A stretch of 64,000 nucleotides of DNA from CAIVAT01 sp964525995 (GCA_964525995.1 CAZGIM010000012.1:79449-143448); one strand, 5' to 3'; numbered from the stretch's first letter, positions 32,521-41,373 are shown. Numbers and translations: made by a program. The notes: generated from the sequence alone by a model not told the origin.

Positions 32521-34146
32521 TCAGGGTGTCCACCAAATCTTATTTCCCGGCGTATCTCCTCCCTGGCGGGCAATTGCTTCGGCAGTATTAGCCGCGTTAT
32601 ATTCGACCTCCGAAGGCGGATAAGGCAACCGGAAATGTGCAATCGGCAATCCTTCACGGGGTGTTTTGCCCGTTCGTCGCGCCAGGGCGTAAGCTTCCCA
32701 CGGTTGTCTGAAGGCATCGACCATCCACTGGGTATAGATAAATTCAAGTTTCTCCTCCTCTGTTTTCGCCATCCAGCTTCCATAATGGTTTAAAACCGTC
32801 GAAGCGTTAAGCCCTTCAGGAATGGGGATCATCTCCGGGAAAGTCATCCCCGAGACAGGTAATTTTGAATTCTTCGCCACCGACATCCACCATTCAACCG
32901 ATGCATTTATTCCGTTCATGTATTCATTGTCGGCCATATCCTTGTCAACCCCGACACCGATACCCCTGAAGAAAGCTTCCGCCTTGATAAAGTGAACTTC
33001 GGCGCCGGTGATGATAATGATGGGCATGTAATTCTCATCGTCGATGATGAAATAGTTGAAAGGAGCATATTTACACGTCTCTCCCTTGATGTTGAAGGAT
33101 CCCGTTTGATCGCGATGGCTGTCGTAAGGGATTCCGCCTTCGCTGGGGGTACTGGCATCTGGATTCTGCGGGAAGGGCTTCCATTGGTTCGCATTATTGG
33201 TCTCGAAGAAAATATAGGCCCTGGGATCGAAGATGCCGCTTCCGTCGGGGTTGTCATTTTCCGATAACCGGTGCCAGATGTTGGTTCCCATCCGCAGGTT
33301 CTTATGTTCCCGGAACGACCAACTCAGGCTTTCATTTTTAAAACCGACCGCAGCCGGCCAAAGGCATGCGCTTTCCAGTTTGGAAGCTGCAAAATCGTAT
33401 CCCACGAATACCGGACGGTTCTCTTCGATGATCTCTTTTATGATCTGCCCCGCGATGACCGGCTCCTTTTCCGACATCCGCATGGCATGGCGCAGACGGA
33501 GGGAGTTGGCGAGTTTCCGCCACTTTTTCATGTCGCCGTTGAAAAGCTTGTCGAAAATAATGAACGACTTGTAAGGCTCCACCTGGGGAGCCGACTCATC
33601 AAGTGTCTCATCCGCCCATTTCAGTTGTTCCAGCAACGCAAGGTAAATATCCCGTTGTTTATCAAATTTGGGTCTCAGATACTCCAGGTTTTGGAATCCG
33701 TATCCCGCCTGACTGAATGGAATGTCGCCGAAAAGATCGGTCACGCGGAAGGTCTTCATGGCCAGGAGGATCTTTAGCATCGCCTTCATATTTAACACCC
33801 CGGGTGACTCCGTATAGTTGCTGAACCGCTTCTCAAGTTCCCTGATTTCAGGCAGCGATCCGTAATAGTCGCTCCAGATCTCTTCGGTGCCCAGCGTAAA
33901 ATTCCCCCACCCTTCCTTGGTCAGCGCCGCCAACTGCGACTGCTTGTACAGGATCTCGTTGTTGATGTAAAACTGCTCGTTCCATCCAAGTTGAAGCGTG
34001 GAGATTACCGCGTTGAACAACGACCCGTCGCTGGCCGTGGTGAAAGAACTTGGGTCGGTGTTTATTTCCGTGAAATCCTTTTTGCAGGAAGAGAAAAACA
34101 CGATCAGGAAGAGGGTTGATAAGAGCGCTGGTATTTTTGTTGTCAT
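32521..34146 (-). CDS. SusD/RagB-like outer-membrane lipoprotein (SusD-like_2 type)
   Basis: A 541-residue lipoprotein. The ATG at 34146 starts a standard lipoprotein signal (MTTKIPALLSTLFLIVFFSS with the acylated Cys next, then KKDFTEINTDP). The longer in-frame start at 34230 translates AT-rich repeat sequence and is rejected. The text KKDFTEINTDPSSFT is the hallmark N-terminus of the SusD/RagB-like family, followed by TPR helices (EELKWADETL-like region and GDMKKWRKLANSLRLRHAMR) and the C-terminal VEYNAANTAEAIARQGGD. SusD-like proteins sit on the SusC transporter and capture glycans or peptides at the cell surface. The SusC gene lies upstream at 34781 but the two are separated by a four-helix-bundle gene, which is unusual. 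Confidence 0.93.
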   Translation of the reverse strand: MTTKIPALLSTLFLIVFFSSCKKDFTEINTDPSSFTTASDGSLFNAVISTLQLGWNEQFYINNEILYKQSQLAALTKEGWGNFTLGTEEIWSDYYGSLPEIRELEKRFSNYTESPGVLNMKAMLKILLAMKTFRVTDLFGDIPFSQAGYGFQNLEYLRPKFDKQRDIYLALLEQLKWADETLDESAPQVEPYKSFIIFDKLFNGDMKKWRKLANSLRLRHAMRMSEKEPVIAGQIIKEIIEENRPVFVGYDFAASKLESACLWPAAVGFKNESLSWSFREHKNLRMGTNIWHRLSENDNPDGSGIFDPRAYIFFETNNANQWKPFPQNPDASTPSEGGIPYDSHRDQTGSFNIKGETCKYAPFNYFIIDDENYMPIIIITGAEVHFIKAEAFFRGIGVGVDKDMADNEYMNGINASVEWWMSVAKNSKLPVSGMTFPEMIPIPEGLNASTVLNHYGSWMAKTEEEKLEFIYTQWMVDAFRQPWEAYALARRTGKTPREGLPIAHFRLPYPPSEVEYNAANTAEAIARQGGDTPGNKIWWTP

Positions 34147-34196
34147 GATCAATAAAATATCAATGAGAAATAATTCAAAATTTAAAGTCAGAAAAA

Positions 34197-34231
34197 ATGT
34201 AAAATGAAAAATGCAAGGTGCAAAATGCATA
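34197..34231. repeat. five degenerate heptamers, consensus ATGCAAA
   Basis: Phased units ATGTAAA, ATGAAAA, ATGCAAG, GTGCAAA, ATGCATA on the plus strand. ATGCAAA is a rotation of the reverse complement of ATTTTGC, so this array is inverted relative to the one at 34751-34778. The two arrays bracket the four-helix-bundle gene. The array is about 50 bases upstream of the SusD start. Confidence 0.65.
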
Positions 34232-34290
34232 ATATGTTTGAGCGCTGAGAAGTGAGTGTGTTTTTCATCAGTGACGAAGATATTTTTATC

Positions 34291-34686
34291 TTATTTTTTA
34301 GTAATGTCTGTAGGATTGTTAGATTTTGCAGTTACTACAGATTTTGCAGTAATTCCGGTCAATTCATTCGTTTCCCTCAAAAGATCTGTAAGGTTTTCAT
34401 CGTCAGGAAGAGTCAGTTTTGCAGTCTTAATGAGCTTTAGCCAGAACTGTGTTTCTCTGAGTTCCTTAAGAACGATCTGCATTTTGTGCACAAAATCCGC
34501 CCTGCTTTCACCGGCCCTTGCTTCCTCATAATTGGCTCCGACAGAAGTAACTGCCCGAAACAACTGGTTGTATATGTGCCGACCAGCATAGGTTTTACAA
34601 AGTCTTTTCTCCAGATTGATGACGTTTACAGCCATGATCATAAACCGATCTGATAATTCATCATAAAATTTATTCATCACTACCAT
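34291..34686 (-). CDS. four-helix-bundle protein of the bS23/intervening-sequence family
   Basis: A 131-residue protein (start 34686; the ATG at 34677 is an equally good start). It is all-helical, with the family hallmarks LEKRLCKTYAGRHIYNQLFRA, then SVGANYEEARAGESRADFVH, KMQIVLKELRETQFWLKLI and a Thr/Asn/Lys-rich tail. Members are encoded in intervening sequences inside 23S rRNA genes in some bacteria, and as free-standing genes in many Bacteroidetes genomes; related folds serve as accessory proteins (Avd) in diversity-generating retroelements. No rRNA, reverse transcriptase or template repeat is present here. The gene is inserted between SusC and SusD and flanked by inverted heptamer arrays, so it may have arrived as a cassette. 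The function is unknown; RNA binding is proposed for relatives. Confidence 0.88.
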   Translation of the reverse strand: MVVMNKFYDELSDRFMIMAVNVINLEKRLCKTYAGRHIYNQLFRAVTSVGANYEEARAGESRADFVHKMQIVLKELRETQFWLKLIKTAKLTLPDDENLTDLLRETNELTGITAKSVVTAKSNNPTDITKK

Positions 34687-34750
34687 GCTAAATATTCCGT
34701 TTAGTAAATGAATTTTTCAATCCACAATCCTTCCTCATTCTTTATTTTTT

Positions 34751-34778
34751 ATTTTGCATTTTGCATTTTGCATTTTGC
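34751..34778. repeat. four perfect tandem heptamers ATTTTGC
   Basis: Four exact copies of ATTTTGC (plus strand) followed by a partial unit, ending next to the SusC stop codon (34781-34783). In the transcript sense they read GCAAAAT. The array stands upstream of the four-helix-bundle gene and is inverted with respect to the array at 34197-34231. Confidence 0.9.
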
Positions 34779-34780
34779 AT

Positions 34781-37700
34781 TTAAAACGCGGCCGTAATCC
34801 CAAACGTCAGCGACATCGTTCCGGGCAACGACGCCCACTCGAATCCCTGCGCATTTCCCGATCCCATGATGCCTTCGGGGTTGATCTTATCGGGCAGACT
34901 GGAGTAAATGTAGAAGAGGTCACGACCGACGACCGAAAGGGTCAGGTTTTTAAAGATCTTTAGCTTTTCCATGACTTTACCCTGAAAGCTGTACGAAAGC
35001 GATATCTCGCGCATCTTGATCCATGAATTTTCCAATATTCCCGGGGTTGACAGTAGTTTTCCCCATCCGCCGGCGTTGGGCAGGTACTTGTAGTAGTAGT
35101 GAACCACCTTGTCGTTCGGGGTTCCGTCGGCATAGACACCGGGAAGGATGACTCCGATGTTCGAGGTGTTCCCCGCCGGGTCGGTGTAGGGCAATCCGCC
35201 ACCTTCCCGTTCGAGCAGGGTTTCGGGACTCTGACCGGTCTGCAGGGAGATCACGTACGAACCACAATAGATGTCGCCACCCCATTTGCAGTCAATCAGG
35301 CAGGCCAGCCGGAAGCCCTTGTACAGGAACTCGGTTTGCCACCCGGCTAAGAAATCGGGTGAGGCGTTGCCAATCGGCACCCGGGTGTCGGTGATCTGGT
35401 ATTTTGTCCCTTCATCATTGAGAATGGGTTGACCGTTTTCATGATACACGTAATCGTATCCATAGATGGTTCCGTACTCATCGCCTTCACGCAGCGCCAT
35501 GGCCGGCCCGTTGAGCCCCCAGATATCGGCCAGGGGATAGATTTCTGCGTAATCGCCCAGACTTTTGACCACATTGCGATTCCGGGAAAAATTCAATGAC
35601 GACCGGATGGCGAAATTCCGGGTCTGCACCGGGATGGTGTTCAGGATGATCTCAAAACCGGAATTGGTGATCACCCCTTCATTGATAGTAATCCCCGATG
35701 CGCCTGAGCTTACCGGCACCGGAAGGTTGCTCAGGATCTGCGAGTAACAGTACTTGTTGTAGTAAGTGAAGTCAAGATCGATTCGGCTGTCAAGCACTCC
35801 GACATTCAACCCGACTTCCCAGGTATTTACGCGCTGCGGCATCAACTGGTACGGGGGAATGGTCGTGGGAAAGGAGGCTGTTTGTTCCCCGCCAAAAATT
35901 CCCGAAGAATAGTTGAAATCGAGCATGTAGGGATCGGTGTCGGTGGCCGAATTGGCAAAGGCGCCCCGGATCTTGAGCATGCTGATCCATTTCGCCCGCT
36001 CCTTGATGTTGAACGCCTCGGTGGCAATAAAACTCAGGGATACGGAGGGATAAAAATAGGAGTTGCTGGAACTGGGGAGGGTTGAGGACCAGTCATTCCT
36101 TCCGGTCAGCTCCAGGAAGAGGTAATCATCCCATGCAACATTGAGAAAGGAAAAGACCGAATTGGTCCGTTCGCGCATCACCGACTCGCCGGGAACCATA
36201 TCGCTCGGCGAGTTGCCGGGAATCGTCACAACCACCTCACCCTGTTCGTTGGTGTAATAAGTTGGCGAAGTGTAATTGTCGAAAGTGTACCGGTTTGGAA
36301 AGTACCAGGTGCCCGAATGACCCCGGATCTCATAGAGATAATAATTCCACCGGTTGGCCCCTAAAGTGAACTTTACATCCAGTTTTTCGTGAAGGAATCC
36401 CTCTTTACTCGCCGTGATCAACCCTTCAAATATGTCGGAATAGGTACGGTTCAGACTGTTGGCATAATAACCATCTTTGATCCCCAGCGCATCAGTCGGC
36501 TTATTCTGGGTGGTATACTGATCGAGGTTGAAATCCCGACCGGCTCTGGCCGTCAAGCTGAGCCAAGGGGTTATTTGATAGGTCAAGGTCAGCGCCCCGA
36601 TGTATTTGTCGCGTTTCAGCGAGGTGTTGTTGTTGTAATAATCCCACCAGAGATAGGGATTAATGTAAAGGAACGGGTAACCCTCCTGTGGATTCCGCGA
36701 CCCGTCGGGATTGGCGTAGTACTCCCGGTCGATGCCCTTGTAACTCCGGGGCCAGGAATAGAGAAATCCTTTGCTGAATGACTCCTGCGATTCACCGAGC
36801 ATCGGACTGTTTTTGCGGTTGAAGTTGACGTACGAGAGGGTCAGGTCGGCAAAAACCTTCGAGGATATCTTTAACCCGGCCCCCAGGTTGATGGTGGTCC
36901 GGTTATAATTGCTGTTGCTGATGATCGCCTGATTGTCCTGTCGGGTGATGGATACCCGTATGCTTCCCTTATCATTCCCTCCCTGTGCCGAAATATTATA
37001 GGTTTGGGTCGAGCCGTCACGGAAGGCCGATTTATAGTTATCGGGCATCGGTTCATAGGCCCGCATCTTCCCATCCCACCACTTTACCATTTCGCCGTTC
37101 ATCTTCGGTCCCCACGAAACCGCGGAACCGTAATAACCGAACTCCTCCGTCGTGGAACGGGTATCACCCTGCTGGTTGATGATCAGGTTGTCGGTTCCGT
37201 AAATACCCGGATAGAGTAAGGTGTCGCCGTTTTTCGGGAAGGTCGGAGGGGTGAATGAGATCGGTCCGCCGGCGCCATAGGTGTTCTGCATTTCCCTGAA
37301 ACGGTAAGGATGGTTCCATTTATAGCTGTAATTGAATGTCACACCCAACCCTTCCTGTTTTTTACCCCGCTTGGTGGTAATCAGGATGACCCCGTTGGCC
37401 CCCCGCGAGCCGTACAATGCCGATGCGGCGCCTCCTTTCAGGACATTGTAAGTTTCAATATCAAGGGGATTGATGTCGGAAATCGGATTCCCCCAGTCAA
37501 CACCCCTTCCCACATTCTCCTGTCCGGGGATGTTCTCCAACGGCACATTGTCAACCACGATCAGGGGTTGGTTTTTCCCGCTCAGTGTATTGTTCCCCCG
37601 GATGACAATACGCGTGGAACCCCCTTCCAATCCGTCATTCTGTGAAATCTGTACCCCGGCAGCACGGCCGATCATCCCGTTGAGGATGTTGGGCGCATTC

Positions 37701-38098
37701 GACTGCTGCACCAGGTTGGCCTCAATCTTTTGGGTTGAATATCCGATCTCGCGTTCTTGCCGCTTCACACCAAATGCAGTCACAACGTACTCCTGAAGAT
37801 CCTGGGTCGTAACCAAAAGTACCACATCGATCCGGGACTGACTTCCTACCAGGATCTCCCGCGTCTCATAGCCGATGTAGCTGAACCGCAACGTGTCACT
37901 GGGCGAAACCCCCGTCAGGGTATAGTTTCCGTCGATATCTGTGACGGTTCCCCGCACAGTTCCCTTGATCATGATAGTCACCCCGGGAATGCCGTTGTTT
38001 TCCTCCTCCGAGGTCACTTTCCCGGTAATGGTGACCTGCTGTGTGAAGGCAAAATGTGCTAAAAGAATAAAAATCAAGAGTAGAAAATTGGCTCTCAT
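34781..38098 (-). CDS. SusC/RagA family TonB-linked outer-membrane transporter
   Basis: An 1105-residue TonB-dependent transporter. Signal peptide 1-19 (MRANFLLLIFILLAHFAFTQ), CarboxypepD_reg-like domain about 22-105 (GIPGVTIMIKGTVRGTVTDI then DGNYTL), plug domain from about 115 (YVVTAFGVKRQEREIGYSTQ; RAAGVQISQNDG; LIVVDNVPLENIPGQ; VLKGGAASALYGSRGANGVI, the RagA signature) and a 22-strand-type barrel to the end, which is a short hydrophobic strand (GTMSLTFGITAAF). It imports glycans or peptides captured by its SusD partner using TonB energy. There is no N-terminal STN signalling domain, although FecR and ECF sigma genes lie just upstream. A -7 box at 38139 suggests its own promoter. Confidence 0.94.
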   Translation of the reverse strand: MRANFLLLIFILLAHFAFTQQVTITGKVTSEEENNGIPGVTIMIKGTVRGTVTDIDGNYTLTGVSPSDTLRFSYIGYETREILVGSQSRIDVVLLVTTQDLQEYVVTAFGVKRQEREIGYSTQKIEANLVQQSNAPNILNGMIGRAAGVQISQNDGLEGGSTRIVIRGNNTLSGKNQPLIVVDNVPLENIPGQENVGRGVDWGNPISDINPLDIETYNVLKGGAASALYGSRGANGVILITTKRGKKQEGLGVTFNYSYKWNHPYRFREMQNTYGAGGPISFTPPTFPKNGDTLLYPGIYGTDNLIINQQGDTRSTTEEFGYYGSAVSWGPKMNGEMVKWWDGKMRAYEPMPDNYKSAFRDGSTQTYNISAQGGNDKGSIRVSITRQDNQAIISNSNYNRTTINLGAGLKISSKVFADLTLSYVNFNRKNSPMLGESQESFSKGFLYSWPRSYKGIDREYYANPDGSRNPQEGYPFLYINPYLWWDYYNNNTSLKRDKYIGALTLTYQITPWLSLTARAGRDFNLDQYTTQNKPTDALGIKDGYYANSLNRTYSDIFEGLITASKEGFLHEKLDVKFTLGANRWNYYLYEIRGHSGTWYFPNRYTFDNYTSPTYYTNEQGEVVVTIPGNSPSDMVPGESVMRERTNSVFSFLNVAWDDYLFLELTGRNDWSSTLPSSSNSYFYPSVSLSFIATEAFNIKERAKWISMLKIRGAFANSATDTDPYMLDFNYSSGIFGGEQTASFPTTIPPYQLMPQRVNTWEVGLNVGVLDSRIDLDFTYYNKYCYSQILSNLPVPVSSGASGITINEGVITNSGFEIILNTIPVQTRNFAIRSSLNFSRNRNVVKSLGDYAEIYPLADIWGLNGPAMALREGDEYGTIYGYDYVYHENGQPILNDEGTKYQITDTRVPIGNASPDFLAGWQTEFLYKGFRLACLIDCKWGGDIYCGSYVISLQTGQSPETLLEREGGGLPYTDPAGNTSNIGVILPGVYADGTPNDKVVHYYYKYLPNAGGWGKLLSTPGILENSWIKMREISLSYSFQGKVMEKLKIFKNLTLSVVGRDLFYIYSSLPDKINPEGIMGSGNAQGFEWASLPGTMSLTFGITAAF

Positions 38099-38138
38099 AT
38101 CGGAATAAAGTTAGTCAGACGCATTGGTTCAGGAGCGC

Positions 38139-38146
38139 CAAAGTTA
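38139..38146 (-). promoter_or_regulatory. candidate -7 box in front of SusC
   Basis: CAAAGTTA on the plus strand reads TAACTTTG on the minus strand, an exact TAnnTTTG about 41 bases before the SusC start. No -33 TTTG at the normal distance is visible, so the site might need an activator or an alternative sigma factor such as the ECF factor encoded at 40792. Confidence 0.4.
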
Positions 38147-38163
38147 TCAAAATAAAAAAATGG

Positions 38164-39699
38164 TTAGCGGATCTCTTCGATTTTTCCGTTGATTTTTGAG
38201 AGCGTTTCACTCAGTCTGGCTTCCGGAGTAATTATGTTGAATTCGCCCCAGAAAGCCTCATCAGGGGTGTAGGGCTGGTCGGAAAAGATCACAGAGGGCT
38301 TCAAAGCCTCCTGCCGGGGGAATTTGATCACGCCGGAGGTATCGATTCGACAGGTGGCAAATTCAAGAAAGGTATCGAACCGGTCGGTCGCAATCCGCCT
38401 TCGTAACCGGGTCTTTAGCCCGATATCACAACGTACATGTCTCAGATAGTACCTTCCGTTATAGGGCATATAGCTAACAGAGTAGCTGATCTTTTCGAGT
38501 TTGACGGTCAGATTCTGGCTCTTCCTGAGCACCAGATTTTCAGCCGCTAAGTCAAGGAATTCGGGATTGATCTCGAAATCGGCTCCCAACAACGTATAAT
38601 CATCTTTGCCGATGTAGAGGGTCCCGGTGTACAACGCCTCCCTGATACCCTCCTTTTGCGTAAAATGGATGGCATAAGCATCCTTCGCATCATAGGAGGT
38701 AAGCCCTGCATAACGATATTTGTATTCTGCAGGCGGTCTCAGATCGAGAAACCCCGGGATCTCTTTGACCAGATCCAGCTGCAGGGCCGACTGGATTCCG
38801 GCCTTGAGTTTCAGGAATACGGTATCGCGGAGATCGGAGTTTTGAATTTTTCTCGATTTCATCAGCTTTACCTGGTCCGAAAGCATGCCGGCATCCCATG
38901 GAGATTTGAAAACTTTAAAAACCGCTTCAGCATAGCTGATACAGGCATGGTTCTTCATTACCCCTTCCCGGTAAAATGCGGTCAGATAAACGGGGTTGGC
39001 GGAATAATTCGACTTGCGCTGATCCAGCGCCTTTTCAATCACACGTTCCGGATCCACATACCGGATGATCACTTCCTGGATCGAAATCACCCTCCGTTCC
39101 AGGAACATATCGACCCGTTGTTCGCTCAGCAGCCCGACGGGAATCTTTTCACTCAGGTACCCTAAATGCGATACGGTAAGCAAGGATCCCGCCCTCGAAG
39201 CCGGAATTCTGATCATGAAAAAACCATCCTGGTTGGTGACGGTACCCGTGTTCTCCTCAACAATACCCACCGTGGCATAGGGTATGGCGGCCCTGCTCTG
39301 CCGGTCATAAACATGCCCGCGGATGACGATATGCTGCAGGGTATCTGGAATCTGCGCTTGCTGAAGGGGTTCAGGTAATGGTTCTTTTTTACGGATCAGG
39401 ATATAGCGCCCCATCACCCGGTAATCGAGTTCCGGGTCGGCTAACAGGTTGTCAAGAAGCTGACGGAGCGACTGACGGCCAGGCTTAAGTCTGACTCTTT
39501 TGTCGTTTTTTACTGCCTCACTGTTATAGACAAAAAAACAGCTGGCTTGTTGCGAAATCAGGTTCAGCGCTTCATACAAGGTGGTGCGTTGACCGGTAAC
39601 CCTGATCTCCTGCTCAAGCAGCTGATTCTGTGCCGATGCCGCGCTGATCCATAAAAAGAACAAGCCTGCAAAAACGATGCAGGCCCGGCCGGAGACCAT
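38164..39699 (-). CDS. STN and CarboxypepD_reg domain protein, envelope
   Basis: A 511-residue secreted protein; the ATG at 39699 opens the signal peptide (MVSGRACIVFAGLFFLWISA, cleavage near ASAQ), whereas the longer start at 39771 overlaps FecR. Residues about 27-115 form a secretin/TonB short N-terminal (STN) domain (LYEALNLISQQASCFFVYNS; LLDNLLADPELDYRVMGRYI). A CarboxypepD_reg-like domain follows at about 122-210 (GHVYDRQSRAAIPYATVGIV), then about 300 residues of uncharacterised beta-rich sequence ending DEAFWGEFNIITPEARLSET. That C-terminal half is paralogous to the protein at 41424. In this locus the STN domain, which in SusC-type regulators contacts FecR in the periplasm, is on this protein and not on SusC. 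Confidence 0.85.
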   Translation of the reverse strand: MVSGRACIVFAGLFFLWISAASAQNQLLEQEIRVTGQRTTLYEALNLISQQASCFFVYNSEAVKNDKRVRLKPGRQSLRQLLDNLLADPELDYRVMGRYILIRKKEPLPEPLQQAQIPDTLQHIVIRGHVYDRQSRAAIPYATVGIVEENTGTVTNQDGFFMIRIPASRAGSLLTVSHLGYLSEKIPVGLLSEQRVDMFLERRVISIQEVIIRYVDPERVIEKALDQRKSNYSANPVYLTAFYREGVMKNHACISYAEAVFKVFKSPWDAGMLSDQVKLMKSRKIQNSDLRDTVFLKLKAGIQSALQLDLVKEIPGFLDLRPPAEYKYRYAGLTSYDAKDAYAIHFTQKEGIREALYTGTLYIGKDDYTLLGADFEINPEFLDLAAENLVLRKSQNLTVKLEKISYSVSYMPYNGRYYLRHVRCDIGLKTRLRRRIATDRFDTFLEFATCRIDTSGVIKFPRQEALKPSVIFSDQPYTPDEAFWGEFNIITPEARLSETLSKINGKIEEIR

Positions 39700-39721
39700 T
39701 AAAAAGTTGCCCCGGTCTCCA

Positions 39722-40756
39722 TTAATGCCGCATTCCTCCTTCCCTGTTCTTTGAAAAGACAATCGTTCCATTTATTGCCTGGCTTTTCAGGTTCAGCGTC
39801 GCACAAAGAAGTTCCGCAACTGTTTCGGCTGCATCCCGGTCGAAGGTGACCGTAAGTCTCAACCTGCTGACCTCCTCATCCGCCGGTGCAAAGTTAGTAT
39901 TGAAATTCCGGTTCAGCACAGGAATGATATTCCCAAGCATTTCATCCTTGAAATGTATCCGCTGTTTATACCAGGCAGTGTCTTCATTTTCAGTTATTTT
40001 CGATTTTATCAGCCGGTTCTGCGACACCGTGATCTTTTCGCCGATCTCCGCAAGCATAGCAACGGCAGGATCATCCTTGAGGGTAACCTTCACCTTGCCC
40101 CGTTCGACCATAAGTTCAAATTGCCCGCCATCCCCTGTTTTTACATGAAAGGCCGTACCAAGAACGCGGATCTGGGTCTTGCCGGTTTCGATGATGAAGG
40201 GTTTGGCAGGATCTGGGGTGATGTCGAAAAAGGCTTTGCCTTGTAGTTCTACGGTTCGGGAACCGGTATTAAATTGTTCGGGAAAAGAGAAGAGGGAGTT
40301 CCGGTCAAGATATACTACTGAGCCGTCGGTCAGGGTTTTGATCAGCGTATTGTTTTCGGTGGCAGTACTGAGCTGAACCATGCGGGGGGCGGGTTTGCGG
40401 TCGATAAGGTAAAAAACGACCGCCGCCAGTGCAACCAATGCCAGGATAGAGGCAGCTACGCGCCATACCAATGGTATCGTAACACTTTTTGACCGCATGT
40501 TCACCGCAGGAATCAGTCCTTCGCCCTGAAGGCGGTGGTGCAGTTTCTCCCAGGCTTTCCGGGCATCGGGGTCCGGTGCCATGCTCATTTTTTCCAACGC
40601 CTTCCACTGTTTTTCCATCGTCTTTATCCTCCTTAATGATTCTTCCGAAACTGAAATCTCCTTCTGAAAAGTCTTCAACTCCTCCCCTTCCATCTCACCG
40701 CTCAGGTACCTTGCCAGTCTTTTGTCATATTCCCGTTGATCGTGCCTGGTTTCCAT
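39722..40756 (-). CDS. FecR family anti-sigma factor
   Basis: A 344-residue inner-membrane protein. The cytoplasmic N-terminus (about 1-90) contains the sigma-binding helices (REYDKRLARYLSGEMEGEE), a membrane segment lies at about 95-118 (VWRVAASILALVALAAVVFY), and the periplasmic FecR domain is recognised by GSVVYLDRNSLFSFPEQF, RTVELQGKAFFDITPDPAKP and IRVLGTAFHVKTG. The C-terminal 75 residues form the small DUF4974-like domain that meets STN domains. FecR proteins hold or activate an ECF sigma factor in response to a signal from the outer membrane. The sigma gene is 35 bases upstream and the STN protein gene follows after 22 bases, so all three form an operon. Confidence 0.93.
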   Translation of the reverse strand: METRHDQREYDKRLARYLSGEMEGEELKTFQKEISVSEESLRRIKTMEKQWKALEKMSMAPDPDARKAWEKLHHRLQGEGLIPAVNMRSKSVTIPLVWRVAASILALVALAAVVFYLIDRKPAPRMVQLSTATENNTLIKTLTDGSVVYLDRNSLFSFPEQFNTGSRTVELQGKAFFDITPDPAKPFIIETGKTQIRVLGTAFHVKTGDGGQFELMVERGKVKVTLKDDPAVAMLAEIGEKITVSQNRLIKSKITENEDTAWYKQRIHFKDEMLGNIIPVLNRNFNTNFAPADEEVSRLRLTVTFDRDAAETVAELLCATLNLKSQAINGTIVFSKNREGGMRH

Positions 40757-40791
40757 TTCGTTTCTCTTTTAATTTCAGGATCATCATTACG

Positions 40792-41373
40792 TTATAACCT
40801 GTTCCCTGCAGGCATTCGCTCCGCTCCGTCCGAATAATCCTTCAGGGATTTCCTGAAGATCTGAAGCGCCTTTCCCATCTCCGCCTCCACCGTCTTAACC
40901 GAGATAGAAAGAATCTCGGCAATTTCACGATACTTTTTACCGTCAAAACGGTTCATGCGGAAAATCCGGGAGCACCGCTCCGGCATCTGGTTCAGGGTGG
41001 TTTCGATCACCCGTGTCAGATCATGCAATTCGGCATCCGTCGGCGCCGGTTCCGTTGCGGTATCCTGATTCCCGTTGAAAACCTTTTCGGCGTAATTTTT
41101 CCTTACTGCAAGGTGTTCGAGTTGACGGAAGGCGTTGTTGCGGATTGACTGATACAGGTATGCATTGAGCGATAACCGAACCGTCAGGGCCGCCCTGTTC
41201 TTCCAGAATTGGTAGAAAAACTCCTGAACCAGATCTTCTGCGGTATCCATATCGTTCAAAATGTTAAAGGCATGACGGCATAAAGGATCATAATATTTCT
41301 TGAAGATCCGCTCAAATTCACCCATGTCACCATCCTGAATTTTCTTTATAGTAAAGAGATCGGTAAGAGGCAT
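40792..41373 (-). CDS. ECF RNA polymerase sigma-70 factor (FecI/SusC-associated type)
   Basis: A 193-residue sigma factor. Region 2 is at about 17-85 (FERIFKKYYDPLCRHAFNIL; EDLVQEFFYQFWKNR; YLYQSIRNNAFRQL) and region 4 at about 125-180 (LNQMPERCSRIFRMNRFDGK; YREIAEILSISVKTVEAEMG). The length and motif choice match Bacteroidetes ECF factors that control SusC/SusD-type uptake loci with FecR. The FecR gene follows at once. The likely targets are the SusC, SusD and PNGase F-like genes downstream, but no separate ECF promoter motif could be defined. Confidence 0.94.
   Translation of the reverse strand: MPLTDLFTIKKIQDGDMGEFERIFKKYYDPLCRHAFNILNDMDTAEDLVQEFFYQFWKNRAALTVRLSLNAYLYQSIRNNAFRQLEHLAVRKNYAEKVFNGNQDTATEPAPTDAELHDLTRVIETTLNQMPERCSRIFRMNRFDGKKYREIAEILSISVKTVEAEMGKALQIFRKSLKDYSDGAERMPAGNRL

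Noticed and set aside
34146..34230. Longer SusD start
   Set aside because: The added residues translate AT-rich repeat words and would hide the lipoprotein signal.
34291..34686. Diversity-generating retroelement (Avd-like four-helix protein)
   Set aside because: There is no reverse transcriptase, no template/variable repeat pair and no variable C-type lectin domain nearby; the sequence fits bS23 better.
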